DNA of 64,000 nucleotides from Bacteroidales bacterium (GCA_015061115.1 SUXE01000013.1:62001-126000); one strand, 5' to 3'. Positions 8,233-20,700 are shown, counted from the stretch's first letter. Numbers and translations are program-made. Notes: generated by a model from the letters alone, not told the origin.

Positions 8233-9990
8233 TTATTCTACATAAACTCCCGTCGTCGCCTTCTTCTGAAGATTTCCCGACGGCTTGATTTTCATCTTAT
8301 CACAAGCCACAATAGCCTTGTTCCATTCTTCACGAGCCTTTTCAACATTTCCCGTCTTATAAAGAATATCACCATAATGCTCCAACAACTCAGCATTGTC
8401 GCCACCTATCTTCGACAATGCCTGTTCTATATAAAGAAGGGCCATCTGATAATCACCCTTCTTGAAATATACCCATGCATAAGTGTCGAGGAAAACCGCA
8501 CTGTTAGGATCAACACTTACCGTTTTTCCGCTCATCCTCTCTGCCTTGTCCAAATCTTTCCCCTTGACTGCAAGCATATAGGCATAATTATTAAGTACCG
8601 ACACTGCATTGGGATTCAAAGCAAGAGCCTCTTCATATACACTCATCGCTTTTGTCGTATCTCCCATTGCCATATTAATGTCGCCAATCTCACCAAGAAT
8701 GCCTGATGCAAGATAGATATCAGTAGGTTTTGCTATTTCGGCTGCCTTACGCAAATATGGTTCTCCATTAACAGAATCTCCCTTCAAATAGTATAATCTA
8801 CCTAATCGATATGCGAAATCACTATTGTTTGGAAAATAACCTGCCGCTTTCTTTAGTTTCTCCTCTGCTAACGGAAGATTATTGTCGACGGCATATTTAA
8901 GAATCAATGTATTCCACATATCCTCCTGATACGGGTCTGCCTCCAAACTTTTTTCGATTAAGTTGTAAGCCTCCTCTGTGCGGCCATTGGTTGAAAGATA
9001 ATCAACAAGCAAAGCATAAGTCGACGATTCATGAGGATAGATATCTATCAATTTGCGAAGACGTGTCTCTGTCACCAGATAACGTGAAGTACTGTCAAGC
9101 CAAAGAGTTGCTGGGATCGCCATTTTTTGCTCATATTCGATATCTCGGCTCTCCAACACAGGATCAAGATACTTGTCAACCTTCTTTAAATCACGTTTTT
9201 TTGCAATATAAAACATACACATCTCATAACGCAACAAACCACTGTCCGGCATTTTTTTCAATCCATTCTTCAACGTCTTTTCTGCATTTCTGAGATCTCC
9301 TAAATATGAATATGCATCTGCTTTAGCATTGATATACTCTGGCTCCGCAGGATAAGCGGCAATTAGCTTATCATACTCAGCTATCGCCTTTTTTGTATCA
9401 TGGAACCCGGAAATCCAATTTGCAAACTTATATTTTGTGATATCTAGCGACATTCCTACCTGCTTCTCCAATTCATCCAATGCATTTAGAGCATCTTTAG
9501 CCTGACGGTTCTCTCCATAAAGAGAAGCTAGAGTCATCAGATAGTAGTTTTTGTCAGGACGCAAAGCATGAATTTTTTCCGCATAATGAATAGCCTTAGG
9601 TAAATCTTTCATTTCATATGAAAGATTCATTGCCATATCTATATACGAAGTCTCAGTAGAATCAAGACTTATAGCCGTCTCTATCTCCTTCATAGCATCA
9701 GGAAGACGATTATAAGTGACGTTGACGCGAGCTTTCTCAAAATGAATCTGAGGATTCATCGGATATATATCCTCACATTTGCCAAGACAATAAAGCACAC
9801 TGTCATATTTTTGCAGTTGCTTAAGACGCAATGCCTCATAAAAATAGTAGTTGAAAGCGGCATCCGGACTCTTTTGACTAAACTCCAACGTCGTCTCCGT
9901 CTGCTTTAGATCCTGTACAGAATGCTTGATAGCAGATGCAGAAAACATCGAAAACAAAAGAGCAGATATGACAAATAAGTTCTTCTTCAT
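8233..9990 (-). CDS. Secreted tetratricopeptide-repeat protein
   Basis: The 585-residue protein has an N-terminal signal peptide ending near ASA (residues 18-20) and then about a dozen 34-residue TPR units, for example the run around NPNAVSVLNNYAYMLA and DPNSAVFLDTYAWVYF. TPRs form protein-binding superhelices, so this is probably a periplasmic scaffold. The dut gene is 17 bases upstream and the DUF4292 lipoprotein 15 bases downstream, which suggests a shared role with DUF4292 and EnvC in envelope maintenance. No catalytic motif is visible, and no partner can be named from the sequence. Confidence 0.85.
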   Translation of the reverse strand: MKKNLFVISALLFSMFSASAIKHSVQDLKQTETTLEFSQKSPDAAFNYYFYEALRLKQLQKYDSVLYCLGKCEDIYPMNPQIHFEKARVNVTYNRLPDAMKEIETAISLDSTETSYIDMAMNLSYEMKDLPKAIHYAEKIHALRPDKNYYLMTLASLYGENRQAKDALNALDELEKQVGMSLDITKYKFANWISGFHDTKKAIAEYDKLIAAYPAEPEYINAKADAYSYLGDLRNAEKTLKNGLKKMPDSGLLRYEMCMFYIAKKRDLKKVDKYLDPVLESRDIEYEQKMAIPATLWLDSTSRYLVTETRLRKLIDIYPHESSTYALLVDYLSTNGRTEEAYNLIEKSLEADPYQEDMWNTLILKYAVDNNLPLAEEKLKKAAGYFPNNSDFAYRLGRLYYLKGDSVNGEPYLRKAAEIAKPTDIYLASGILGEIGDINMAMGDTTKAMSVYEEALALNPNAVSVLNNYAYMLAVKGKDLDKAERMSGKTVSVDPNSAVFLDTYAWVYFKKGDYQMALLYIEQALSKIGGDNAELLEHYGDILYKTGNVEKAREEWNKAIVACDKMKIKPSGNLQKKATTGVYVE

Positions 9991-10007
9991 TTCAATAGTC
10001 TGAATTA

Positions 10008-10448
10008 TTAAACACCAGTATGACCGAATCCTCCGTCCCCTCTCTCTGTTTCCGAAAGCTCGTCCACTTCATTCCACGAAACAGTTTCATATCTCGCCAC
10101 CACCATCTGACAGATTCTGTCGCCGTCATTAATAGTGAATTCAACATCGGAATGATTGATTAAAATTACTCCAATCTCACCACGATAGTCAGAATCAATA
10201 GTGCCTGGGCTATTGAGAACAGTGATGCCATGTTTAAGAGCCAAACCACTTCTTGGTCGCACTTGAGCTTCAAAGCCGACCGGAAGGGCTATCGATATAC
10301 CAGTAGGAATCAAACGGCGTTCACCTGGAGCAATCACAACAGGTGCTGGAATAGAGGCACACAAATCAAAGCCTGCAGACCCTGCTGTGGCATACTTAGG
10401 TAATTCTCTGTTGGAACTGCCAACTCTCTTAATCTCAACTTCTACCAT
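10008..10448 (-). CDS. dut: dUTP diphosphatase
   Basis: Hydrolyses dUTP to dUMP and pyrophosphate, keeping uracil out of DNA and feeding dTMP synthesis. All five trimeric dUTPase motifs are visible in 146 residues: [10 protein letters not shown] (motif 1), [12 protein letters not shown] (motif 2), [17 protein letters not shown] (motif 3), DRICQMVVA (motif 4) and [10 protein letters not shown] (motif 5). The Y in motif 3 is the uracil-gating tyrosine. It is the first gene of the minus-strand operon running through TPR, DUF4292, EnvC-like and Wzz-like genes to aroB-aroA. Confidence 0.96.
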   Translation of the reverse strand: MVEVEIKRVGSSNRELPKYATAGSAGFDLCASIPAPVVIAPGERRLIPTGISIALPVGFEAQVRPRSGLALKHGITVLNSPGTIDSDYRGEIGVILINHSDVEFTINDGDRICQMVVARYETVSWNEVDELSETERGDGGFGHTGV

Positions 10449-10476
10449 ATTGTGCTATTAAACGATGTTTGGAAAG

Positions 10477-10484
10477 CGAATATA
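10477..10484 (-). promoter_or_regulatory. Possible weak -7 element upstream of dut
   Basis: The minus-strand bases TATATTCG differ by one from TAnnTTTG and lie 29 bases before the dut start. No convincing -33 box is seen. The rest of 10485-10677 is AT-rich and shows no gene I can support. Confidence 0.35.
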
Positions 10485-10677
10485 GCATTTTTTTCCGTTA
10501 TATTATATGAATAGAAACTAAAATTTGAATGGAAGCAAAAACAGTAATGATGCAAAAAATCGTACCTAAACCTAAAGTTGTCGATTTCATCGGATTTTTT
10601 CAACATAATAAATATTTTATAGATGTTAAACTGTCCCTTTATATTCATTTGTAAAAATTGTTTCTTGATATATTTTC

Positions 10678-10718
10678 AAAAAGGAAGACGGTGCTCAATT
10701 TAAATGAGTACCGTCTTC
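10678..10718 (-). terminator. Intrinsic terminator after the GH-A glycoside hydrolase
   Basis: A 9-bp stem (GAAGACGGT at 10684-10692 with ACCGTCTTC at 10710-10718) is extended inside by CTCA/TGAG and, read on the minus strand, is followed by five T residues. It lies about 70 bases past the stop of the gene at 10787-12742. Confidence 0.85.
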
Positions 10719-10786
10719 TTCTTTAGTTGATAACAATAGTGGCAACACATCAGATTGCCATTAAAACAATTAAATCCTTTTATACC

Positions 10787-12742
10787 CTAATCGACAACAA
10801 CTTTCAAAACAATCTTCGAAGACTTTAGGATATATGTGCCGTTGGCAAAACCTTTCTCCTTTAGCCTTTTTGAAAGATCAATTTGATTTGATGTGATTTC
10901 ACCATATTTTCTTCCCATTGAATCATAAATCTCAAATGTATGGGTCTCGCAAGCATCTATAAGATCAACAGATGTAGGATCATACTCAACAAATACGAAC
11001 TTATCAATGTTGATCCAATCACCCACTATATTCATACGCAATGAATGCTCTCCCTGTGGCAGTTTAGTCAAAGTTCGAGTCTTTGTTTCCAAATAACTCT
11101 CCCAATCATTATCATTTGGAGCTGTTTGAAGCATATCCGTGATAGTCTCTCCATCAAGTAATAGCTGGATTCCCGACTGCTCACCACCAGAAGACAATAT
11201 AGCAGTAATGTCATAGTATGCCTCCTTCTCAACGTTGACTGTGTAGTCGAGCCACTCATCTTTCTGAGCATAACCAACAGCATATTCATTCTGCTTGTCT
11301 TTCAACGCATACACATCCACGCCTGTCTCCAAACGATATCCTTCACCACGATTCTGTTTGTCTTTATCATAATAAGCCACACCTGCACTTCCGTTATCAA
11401 AATATTCCGCCTCAATTGTTCCTGGAATAGAAAGAGCCTTATCCAAGAATGGAGTTCTTGGCACGACCTCACCAGGAACGATATACAGACGGTAAGCATA
11501 GAGTTTGCTTGTCACATTCACCGGCACTACAATTTTTCCATTATTGACCGTATAGATGTCTGTCGCAAGAGTTTGCGGACCAGCCACTGCTTTGTCCTTG
11601 TTCTCCCAAGTTACAACCTCCGTTGTGACCTCGACCTCACTACCCATCCACTCAGGAATACCATCAATAGTAACGTCGACTGAACCTGTATTATTTCCTC
11701 CCAAGATAACGCTTGCCTCACGCATCTTCTTGTTTACAGCGGCAAAACCATCCAATCCCTCGCTTCTATCATTTGGTGGGGTGACAGAAGCCATGTACCC
11801 TTCCATGTCGCCATACCATTTATATAGATGCCATCCTCCACCCTTTTCATTGCTTGGTGTAAGAATACTTCCCAATCGACCGGGATATTGGGTAAACCAC
11901 CATGAGATTGTAGCACTCTCTATTTTGTAACGTTCAAATTTTGCGATGAACGGAACAGAGTAACCTGGACAACCCTCAAATTTTTGAGTGTTAGCATCCG
12001 AACCAGCACAATACTCATTTATACAGATTGGCAGATCCGGCAAATTATATTTCTTTTCTAGCTTCTTTATATTCTCGACGGCACCAGGAATACCACCACT
12101 TCCCCATTGGTGCCAACAAATAATATCAGGCACACAATTGTTCTCCGTACAGAACTTCAAGAACTTATCCATTCTTTCCTCAGAATAGTAAGCCATGGCA
12201 GGACCGACTAGAGGCATATCCGGATCAAGCTGACGTAGCTTTTGGTATGTTGGCTTCCATACTGTGGAATAGAAATCACCATTCGATGAGTTCCATGTGC
12301 CATCAGGCTCATTCCAAATCACATAGCTGTGATAGTTGTTAAGGCCAGAAGCCTTCTTTCTGTTGACACACTCCTCCACCTGAGAAAGCCAAGAGTTAAG
12401 GCCAGGCCATTTGTAAGGCCAGTTAGGAAGGATGTCAGGAAGTGTGATCTGCACTTGAGCATCTGTACCCTTCAATCTCTCCGCTACCTTGATGGCATCA
12501 CCATAAGGATGCTGGTTGCCTTGTCCACCGGCACCAGGTTGACAGAACATTCGGCACTTCAAAGGTCCGATCATAGCATTGATGTCGACGGGATACTGTT
12601 CCGTCACACCATAGAGTGCACCAGAAGCACAATGAGTTACTTGGCGAATACTGTCTGAAAGATTCACCTTTAAATTGAAATCAGCCGCAAACGACGTAAT
12701 TCCACATGTTAATGCAATAGTAGTTAAAAGTCTAGTTTTCAT
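10787..12742 (-). CDS. Secreted clan GH-A glycoside hydrolase with CBM6 and T9SS sorting domain
   Basis: A signal peptide (residues 1-20, ending FAA) precedes a (beta/alpha)8-type catalytic domain. IWNEPDG carries the likely acid/base glutamate (E145) and ICINEYC the likely nucleophile (E243), the spacing of GH39-like clan GH-A enzymes. A beta-sandwich accessory region follows; residues about 445-580 (beginning GTIEAEYFD) are a CBM6 module, and about 585-651 resemble a type A T9SS C-terminal sorting domain (YDSMGRKYG ... NGTYILKS). The substrate cannot be read; CBM6 partners usually act on xylan, agarose or beta-glucans. The gene stands alone, without SusC/SusD or other CAZymes, and has its own terminator. 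Probably cell-surface attached. Confidence 0.75.
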   Translation of the reverse strand: MKTRLLTTIALTCGITSFAADFNLKVNLSDSIRQVTHCASGALYGVTEQYPVDINAMIGPLKCRMFCQPGAGGQGNQHPYGDAIKVAERLKGTDAQVQITLPDILPNWPYKWPGLNSWLSQVEECVNRKKASGLNNYHSYVIWNEPDGTWNSSNGDFYSTVWKPTYQKLRQLDPDMPLVGPAMAYYSEERMDKFLKFCTENNCVPDIICWHQWGSGGIPGAVENIKKLEKKYNLPDLPICINEYCAGSDANTQKFEGCPGYSVPFIAKFERYKIESATISWWFTQYPGRLGSILTPSNEKGGGWHLYKWYGDMEGYMASVTPPNDRSEGLDGFAAVNKKMREASVILGGNNTGSVDVTIDGIPEWMGSEVEVTTEVVTWENKDKAVAGPQTLATDIYTVNNGKIVVPVNVTSKLYAYRLYIVPGEVVPRTPFLDKALSIPGTIEAEYFDNGSAGVAYYDKDKQNRGEGYRLETGVDVYALKDKQNEYAVGYAQKDEWLDYTVNVEKEAYYDITAILSSGGEQSGIQLLLDGETITDMLQTAPNDNDWESYLETKTRTLTKLPQGEHSLRMNIVGDWINIDKFVFVEYDPTSVDLIDACETHTFEIYDSMGRKYGEITSNQIDLSKRLKEKGFANGTYILKSSKIVLKVVVD

Positions 12743-12895
12743 GTCATCATAATTAGATTCTGGCAGTAAAAATAGACAAAAGAACCATTAACCAAGGTGG
12801 GGAAAAATCACAAAAGGGAAAGGCAAAAGTTTTGTGTAGTGAAAAAGACAAATTGTTAAGGTCAAATTTTTGGAAAAAACGAGTTAGATTTAAAT

Positions 12896-12928
12896 ACAAA
12901 AAGAGACGTGATTGCTCACGTCTCTTTT
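12896..12928 (-). terminator. Intrinsic terminator after the OmpA-like gene
   Basis: A 13-bp perfect stem (12899-12911 with 12916-12928) closes the tetraloop TTGC, with a T tail on the minus strand. It lies 16 bases past the stop of the OmpA-like gene and probably ends the two-gene unit that includes the giant repeat protein. Confidence 0.9.
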
Positions 12929-12943
12929 CGAATATAAATTTCA

Positions 12944-14662
12944 TTACTGATCAAACTCAACCTTGAATTCAATTCTGTTGTTAAGTTTTCTACCGTTTAA
13001 CGTCTTATTGTCACCTATCGGCTGAGTACCGCCATGGCCGAAGCTCTTCAGACGAGATGGATAGATACCGCGTTCAACCATATAGTCGACAATTGCCATC
13101 GCTCTACGTTTAGAAATCTTCAAGTTGACAGCCATACTTCCACTTGAATCAGTGTGACCGTTTACAACCAATCGATAGTTAGGATACTCTCTCATGATTG
13201 ATATGATCTTATCAATATAGTGACAAGAAGAACGTATCAAAACAGCAGTTCCTGGTTCAAACTCAATTCCATGTTCTGCATTCTTAAATGCCTTTCTTGC
13301 TTTTTCTGAAACATCAGGACAACCCTGATTAGCCTCAACTCCTGGAATAGTTGGGCACTTATCAAGATAATCTGGAATACCATCACCATCAGTATCGAAT
13401 GGGCAACCATTTTGATCAACCTTGACACCCTCAGGAGTACGTGGACACTTATCAACATGGTCTGGCACACCGTCGCCATCAGCATCAAATGGACATCCAT
13501 GATTATCCACTGGCGTATTCTTAGGAGTGTAAGGACACTGGTCCTGATGGTCTGGCACACCGTCGCCATCAGTATCTAGTGGACATCCACATGTATCAAC
13601 AAGGACACCCTTAGGTGTGTCACCACATCTATCTAGGTAATCGTAAACACCATCACCATCAGTATCAAGTGGACATCCACATGTGTCAACTGGCAATCCA
13701 ACTGGCGTGTTAGGACAATTGTCAAATTTATCTATCACTCCGTCTCTGTCTTGATCTTTCAAGCGAGGACAAGGAATCTTAACACCTAATCTGACACCAA
13801 CCGAAAATGGAATCACTTTTTCAACAGCATCGGAAGACAAAACACCATTATATTCTACAATACTTGTCAAAGCCTTTTCTTTCTTAGCAATACTTGACAA
13901 GCCATAATCTCCATATAAACCATAATACAAATGGATTTTTCCAACTCTATGTACAAAATTCAAATCAAGATATCCACTTGCCGAAATTATTTTTGACTCT
14001 GATGACCCAGATGGATGCATATTTGATTCTGTAACACCATGGTCAGGAATAGAATCCAACTGAACATTAAATTTTTTATTATACAAAGAACTAGAAAGTT
14101 TGCCGTCTGTAACCTCATAAGATGATTTTAAAGGGAAAGATAATTTAGCACCAACCCCAGCAAGAAAAGTTGCTTTTTTTCCTAATGGGGCACGGAAAAT
14201 AACCCCGACTGGAATCTCCAATGCGAATACACTCTGCGACTCTTTCCAATCGAAAAATGTAGTCGTACACTGAGCTTCTGTGTCAAAACTTTCATTATTG
14301 TAACTGTAAGATGGTATATTAATGGCCGTCTGATATGTTGAATTGTTATCAAAAATTACCGTCGAATTATATTTAGACCCACCAACACCAAACGATATAC
14401 CACAAACCTGAGAGAAAAAAATATTGTAATCAATATTAAATCTTCCTCCTTTTCCCCATTCCGAACTACCATAAGGAAAGTCATACATCAAAGTACTGAT
14501 TCCTCCACCTACAGAAAGGCTCAAAAACTTGTTTTGCTCCATCATAGGCGGGTATGTCACCTTGACCATTGCCTTAGGTGCAGCATTATCGTTAGGCTTC
14601 TCCTGTGCCGTCAAGCTAAATACAGAGAGCAATGCAACAATAGAGAGAATATAGCGTTTCAT
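12944..14662 (-). CDS. OmpA-family outer-membrane protein with five TSP3 calcium-binding repeats
   Basis: The 572-residue protein has a signal peptide (1-19, LTAQ), an N-terminal region of amphipathic strands (about 40-295) likely to form a beta-barrel, five thrombospondin type 3 repeats of the form DTDGDGVxDxxDxCP (about 300-440) and a C-terminal OmpA peptidoglycan-binding domain (about 455-572, with VNGHTDSSG and SKRRAMAIVDYMV). TSP3 repeats bind calcium through the aspartates. It probably tethers the outer membrane to peptidoglycan. It starts 57 bases after the giant repeat gene on the same strand, with no terminator between, so the two may be co-transcribed and the proteins may work together at the surface. 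Confidence 0.9.
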   Translation of the reverse strand: MKRYILSIVALLSVFSLTAQEKPNDNAAPKAMVKVTYPPMMEQNKFLSLSVGGGISTLMYDFPYGSSEWGKGGRFNIDYNIFFSQVCGISFGVGGSKYNSTVIFDNNSTYQTAINIPSYSYNNESFDTEAQCTTTFFDWKESQSVFALEIPVGVIFRAPLGKKATFLAGVGAKLSFPLKSSYEVTDGKLSSSLYNKKFNVQLDSIPDHGVTESNMHPSGSSESKIISASGYLDLNFVHRVGKIHLYYGLYGDYGLSSIAKKEKALTSIVEYNGVLSSDAVEKVIPFSVGVRLGVKIPCPRLKDQDRDGVIDKFDNCPNTPVGLPVDTCGCPLDTDGDGVYDYLDRCGDTPKGVLVDTCGCPLDTDGDGVPDHQDQCPYTPKNTPVDNHGCPFDADGDGVPDHVDKCPRTPEGVKVDQNGCPFDTDGDGIPDYLDKCPTIPGVEANQGCPDVSEKARKAFKNAEHGIEFEPGTAVLIRSSCHYIDKIISIMREYPNYRLVVNGHTDSSGSMAVNLKISKRRAMAIVDYMVERGIYPSRLKSFGHGGTQPIGDNKTLNGRKLNNRIEFKVEFDQ

Positions 14663-14719
14663 TTACTTGAAATTTTCATGTTATATCAATCGTCCTTCAA
14701 ATAGCAAGACAATCTTTTA

Positions 14720-17700
14720 TTATTTTACAAGAACTTTTACCGACTGATTAGAAACCTTCTTTGTCTGATCAGAACATTCTAATTTGACAATATAAGTATT
14801 TGGTTTCAATTCAAATGACATAAACTGCGTTGCCTCATCTTTATCTACCGGAACACCCGACATTGAATAGACAACAAGACTAGTTCCTGCAGGAATGTCA
14901 CCAACAACTTCTACTTCAATTTTACCTTTACCTCCATATGCTTTAATCCATAACGGTTTATCAACATGGAAGAATGCAGGACCGACATACAAATCATTGT
15001 TAACCTGACACATATAATATCCATCGAGACCATCTTTCTCCTGATAGTATTGCTTTGTCGCACCAGGTATCTTCTGACCATTCCTATACCACTGATATGT
15101 TTTGAATAAACCAGAAGAATTATCAACTGTTAGCACATCATTCCACAACACATAAATATCAGTTGCAGGATAATTAACTTTCAAAGTAATATTCTGACTT
15201 TTTACAAGTGTTCCAGACATGAAATTTACCTTGACCTTATAAATACCAGGTTTTAAAGTATCAGGAACATATACATCAAATGAGGTTAGTGTATTGTTGT
15301 CGATAGAAATGGTATCAGAGTTAAGTGCTAGACAAGAATCACACGTAATCCAATACTTATAAACGCTACCTAATACCTTAACATCAAATGTAACTAAATG
15401 TCCAGGTGTCGCTTCCAACATCAAATTTGAAGATTGAACTATTGGATCTACATAAAACTCACTATTTTCTATCGTGAATGGATACAACTTAGGTGCTGTT
15501 GTTGAATCTACCCAACAATAATTTAGAGTATCCTTCAAAGTTACCACCACATTATATTTACCAACAGATGTCTGGACATTTCCACTGACAATGTATAGAG
15601 AATCCTTTGGTATATAGATATTATAAGTTTGCGGTTTTCCGTTATACAAGAATGTGCTCTGATTACCATTAGGAATATTAACCATTCTAGGAGATACATT
15701 CACTGTATAATTTCTTGCTAACGCTGAACTATCAGAAGCCCAGAAATAACCTGGATTAGGAATAATCATTACCTCATAACTGCCAGCATTCAATACCTTG
15801 TTGTTTGTTACCGTGTAAGCCAGACTCATTGGTATCAATGTCAAAGAATCTCCTGTATACACCAAATCATTTGGAACTGAGATTGACGGAATCATATTCT
15901 TCAAGATGTAGAATGTAACAACTTTATCCTCAACCGTACCATCTGCCCACAAGAAATTGACTGTATCTACAAGTGAAACCTTTCGATAATACTCACCTAT
16001 ATCAATTGCTCCTCCTCCATTACGTTCTACCACATAATTATCATTAGCCACTACCTCAAACAACTTGACATTTCCATCAAAAACAAATGAATCCTCAACA
16101 GCAACTGGAAGATCAACTAAAGATTTTCCAATCAAGAACTCATAATTTTTTGGCGCTATTGTTGAGTCCGACCAAATATAATGAAGAGAATCACTCAATG
16201 CTATAGTAACGTAATGTAATCCAGCACTTGTACGATGATGACCAGATACTACATAGTAATCAACAGTATCCGCTATCGGATATGTCACTTCTGATCCTGT
16301 GAATTTGAATACACTGTCACACTTGGCAGGAATATCAACTATAATTCTGTTGATCTTGTAGACATAACTCATTGGAGAAGATGTACTATCTGACCAAATA
16401 TAATTCTGACGCAATGAAACTGTTATCTCATAAATACCTGGCTCCTTAGTCTGAGTTATTCCGTCGACTACATAACCATCAACATCAGGAATTACAACCC
16501 CATGGATTGAATCATTATAAGTATAGACATTAGCAGAAGGGAACTTAGGCTTCTCTATTACAAGAGGTTTGATAACTACAGTATATGTCTTTGGTTCAAC
16601 TGTATTATCAGACCATACATAACCAGCCTTCAACGTGACAACTACATCATAAGTGCCAGCATTTGTCTGTACTCCATTATTCACAATATAGGCCTTGTTC
16701 TCAGGAACAAATGTAATCTGCGTTCCATTATAAACATATTCCGTTGGGATAACTGGCACATCAATTGTGCCATTTCCTATCATGAATGTTATTGTCTTAT
16801 CGGTAACAGAACCGTCAATCCAAGTATAATTTAGAGTATCCTTCAATGTGACAGTTCTCTCATAAACACCTACTTCAGACGCAGATGCATTTTTAGGAAG
16901 AACCTCATATCTGCTATTTTCAGTCACGGCAAAATACTTAGTTGTTCCATCATATGAGAATGATGTCTGAACCGCATCTGGAAGATCAACTTTTGCTTTT
17001 GCAATATCAAAAATATATGTCTTAACCTCCGTTGTAGAATCAGACCAAGTTGAATAACTGAAATCAGTCAACAGAACTGAAACCTCATAAGATCCAGCAT
17101 ATGCCTGAACATTACCAAGTACATTATAGTCTGGACTCTTAGCAATGTTATAAGTCTGGCGTTTACCATTGTAGACGAATTTAGTTGTGTCTACCAATGG
17201 AATGGCAACAAGTCTCTTGTTGATTGAGAACACATATCCGACTCTTTCAAGAGTACTATCTGACCACATGTAATTAGGAAGCAAATCAAGATTAACTTTA
17301 TATTTTCCTAGTTCCATACCAGATGTTTGTCCTGAAATCTCGTATGCATCATTCACCGGAACCTTAAAGTCGATAACTTTCCTGTTGTAAGTGTATTCAA
17401 GCTGAAGTTCAGGTTTATCTACCATAATTGGCTTGATAACAATTATAAATGTTGTATCAGCTTGACCATTTGGCAAACGATATCCTTTAGTTGGTGTCAA
17501 AACAACCTTATAAGTTCCAACATCTCTCTTTGCTCTATTAACTACACTATAGGCTCCATCTTCTGGAATAAAGATGATTGTATCGCCAGTATAAGTGTAC
17601 TCAAGTTTTACATCCGGCACCTCAATTGTACCGTCGCCAATCACAAAGACAATAGACTTATATTCAACTGTCTCGTCTGCCCAAATATAATTTGCAGTAT

Positions 17701-20700
17701 CTACCAAAGTGACTGTGCGAATATATTTTCCCGTCTGAGTTGCAACGGCATTCGTATCAGCCACAATATAGAACTCACTTGGATTAACATCAAAGCTCTT
17801 CTCCTTGCCATCAAAAATAAAGTTAGTAAGAGGAGATGTAGGAAGAGCGACTTTAGCTTTACTTATTACAAAGTCGAACGTTTTATCAGCAGTAGTTAAA
17901 TCTGTCCACTGATAATGAATAGAATCCTTCAATGTAACATTAACAATATACTTACCCGCATTAATCTGAACATTATTGCTGACAGTGAACAATGAATCCT
18001 CAGGTATTACTATCGTGTAAGTCTGCTCCTTTCCATTATAAATGAATTTAGATGTGTTAGCAACAGGAATTGAAACTTCTGATCTTGATATAGTGAATAT
18101 ATACTTTATATCATCTTTAGTATCATCATCCCAAATGTAATTTTCATTTAGTTTAACAACTACTTCGTAAATTCCTGGTTCTTTTGCGACAGTATCACCT
18201 ACAAATGAATATCCTGCATTTGGAACGAATCCGAAACTATGTTCTTTTCCATCATAAACATATGTCGCTTCATCCACATCTGGTTTAGATATATACATTG
18301 GCAATATCTCTACAACAAACGTTTTATCTTCAGATGAGCCATCCTTCCAAACATAACCTGGATTTAGAGTAACTTTAACATCATAAATTCCAGCATTGGT
18401 TTTTACTCCATTAGTAACAGTATAAGCCTCATTCTCTTCTATGAATACAATAGGAGAACCTGTATATTTATGTTCAGTTAACACTGTAGGAACATTAACA
18501 GAAATTGGCTCTATTTCAAACTTGACAATCTTATCAGAAGTCGTTCCATCATACCATACATGGTTTAACGAATCCGCAAGAGAAACTGTTCTTTCATATA
18601 TACCCACTTTAACTGCAGAAGCGTTCTTTGGATTTATCACATAATTGTCATTTTTTGCGATATCAAAGATTTGTTCTTTACCATCAAATATAAAATGAGT
18701 CTTTGATGCTACAGGAGCATTAACCTTTGCTCGTAAAATAACAAATTTATATGTTTTATCTGCCTCACTGTTATCAGACCATACATAATGCTGTGTATCG
18801 AAAGAAACCTTTACTGTATAGCTTCCTGCATTTGTCTGTTTGTTTCCTGTAATTTTACAAACCGGATTCGCAACAATCTTATAAGTCTGCTCTGCTCCAT
18901 TGTAAACAAATTCTGTAGAATCTGGAACTGGAACATCTATCGAAATTTTCTTGATCTCAATATTTACAATATAATCTGCCTTTGTCGAGTCATCCCACAT
19001 ATAATTAGGATTAAGTGACAATGTCGCTTTATATTTTCCTGGCTCTATAGCAGACGAATCTCCAGAAATTTCATAGTATTTACTTTCTGGTATTCTGAAT
19101 TTTTCCTCTCCATTATAAGTAAATGAAGAACCAATAATAGGTTTTTCTATTGCCTTCTCAATAATTTTCACCACATATGTCATAACTGTTTTAGATCCAT
19201 CCAACCATGAATAATCATCATTTAATGTGACAACTACGTTATAAGAACCAGCATCCGTTCCAACTCCTCCTTCAACCGTATACGCTGAAGTTGAACGCAA
19301 GAACACGATTTCTTCACCTGTATACGTATATGACTGTTTTAGATTTGGTTTTTCTATTTTACCATCTCCAATTGTGAAGACAATATATTTTTCATCTATC
19401 GTATTGTCTGACCATATATAGTTCTTTGTGTCATTGAGTCTTACTGTGTCAGTGTAAATGCCTGGACCGACCTCAGATTCTACCTCTTTGAAAATAGTAT
19501 ATCGTGGTGTCGACGCAGTATCTTCAGGAACAACAAAATTAAACGGTTTTCCATTATAGATGAAATATCTCTTTGCTACTTCCGGAATAATTACAGGCTG
19601 TGGGTTGATGACAAACTTATACACCTTTGGTTCAATTGTATTGTCATCCCATTCATATCCACCTGTCTCATCCATATCCAATGAAACAGTTCTTACATAT
19701 ACACCTACATCTTCTCCTGTGGCATTTGAGTCAGCCAATACAGAACCCTGCGCTACAGTAATATCGAAATTCTTTATTGTTCCATCATAAGTGTATACCA
19801 AAACGGAATCCACCTTCGGCGATTTTACAATACCTTTTGAAATAATAAAATTATATGTCTTATCTTCAGTGCTCTTATTATCACTCCACTCATAATGTTT
19901 TTTATCCTTTAGAGATACAATAACAACATGAGTTCCTGCTGTTTTCTCTTTATTTCCCGAAATCGTATATGCAGTATTTTCAACCAAACTATAAGTCTGG
20001 ATTTTTCCATTATATACGAAATTTGTTTGATCAGCCTCTGGTTTTTCAACACTGATTTTATTAATCTTGAATGTCACTTCGATAGTATCATTAGTAGCAT
20101 CACTCCAGATATTACCATAACTTGGAGCAATCTTTACCAAATACGTATCTGGCTCTTTTGCACCTGATTCTCCTTTGACAGTATAATTGTCGTTCTTTTC
20201 TACAAACGTAATTACCGAACCATTATAAATAAACTCAGTCTGAGTAAACACTGGTTTGTCAATCTTGTTCGGAATAATTGAGAATTCCGTCGACGCATTT
20301 GCTGTTGAAGCCGCATAGTTCTGAGCATCCCTTCCTGTCAATTTTGCAATCGCTGAATATCCGCTTCCTACCTCTTTCTTTGCTCCAGATACAATTGTCG
20401 ATACAGAATCTCCATCCAACACATTCTTCAATGTTACTGTTGGTGCCTGTTCCTTACCATTGTATACCAACTCTGTTTTTCCCCATTGGAAACCAGGATC
20501 CTTCTTTGCTACTTTTACTGTAACATACACAAATTCAGATGGCAAATAACCGTCTTTCGTAGGTATAAATCTATATCCAACTTTGTATTCTCCTGCATCT
20601 TTAACACTAGGAATAGAATCTATCTCTTCACCATCTTCTCCTAACACATATTTGAAAGTTCCCTTTATGCTTCCTTCCTTTCCGGCTTTCAACAATTCTT

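Noticed and set aside
10442..10648. A 68-codon minus-strand frame overlapping the dut start
   Set aside because: Composition is Phe/Asn/Tyr-rich in the manner of translated AT-rich spacer, with no motif, and it covers the likely dut promoter.
12753..12944. A 63-codon minus-strand frame between the OmpA-like and GH genes
   Set aside because: It runs through the 12899-12928 terminator stem and has no protein-like pattern.
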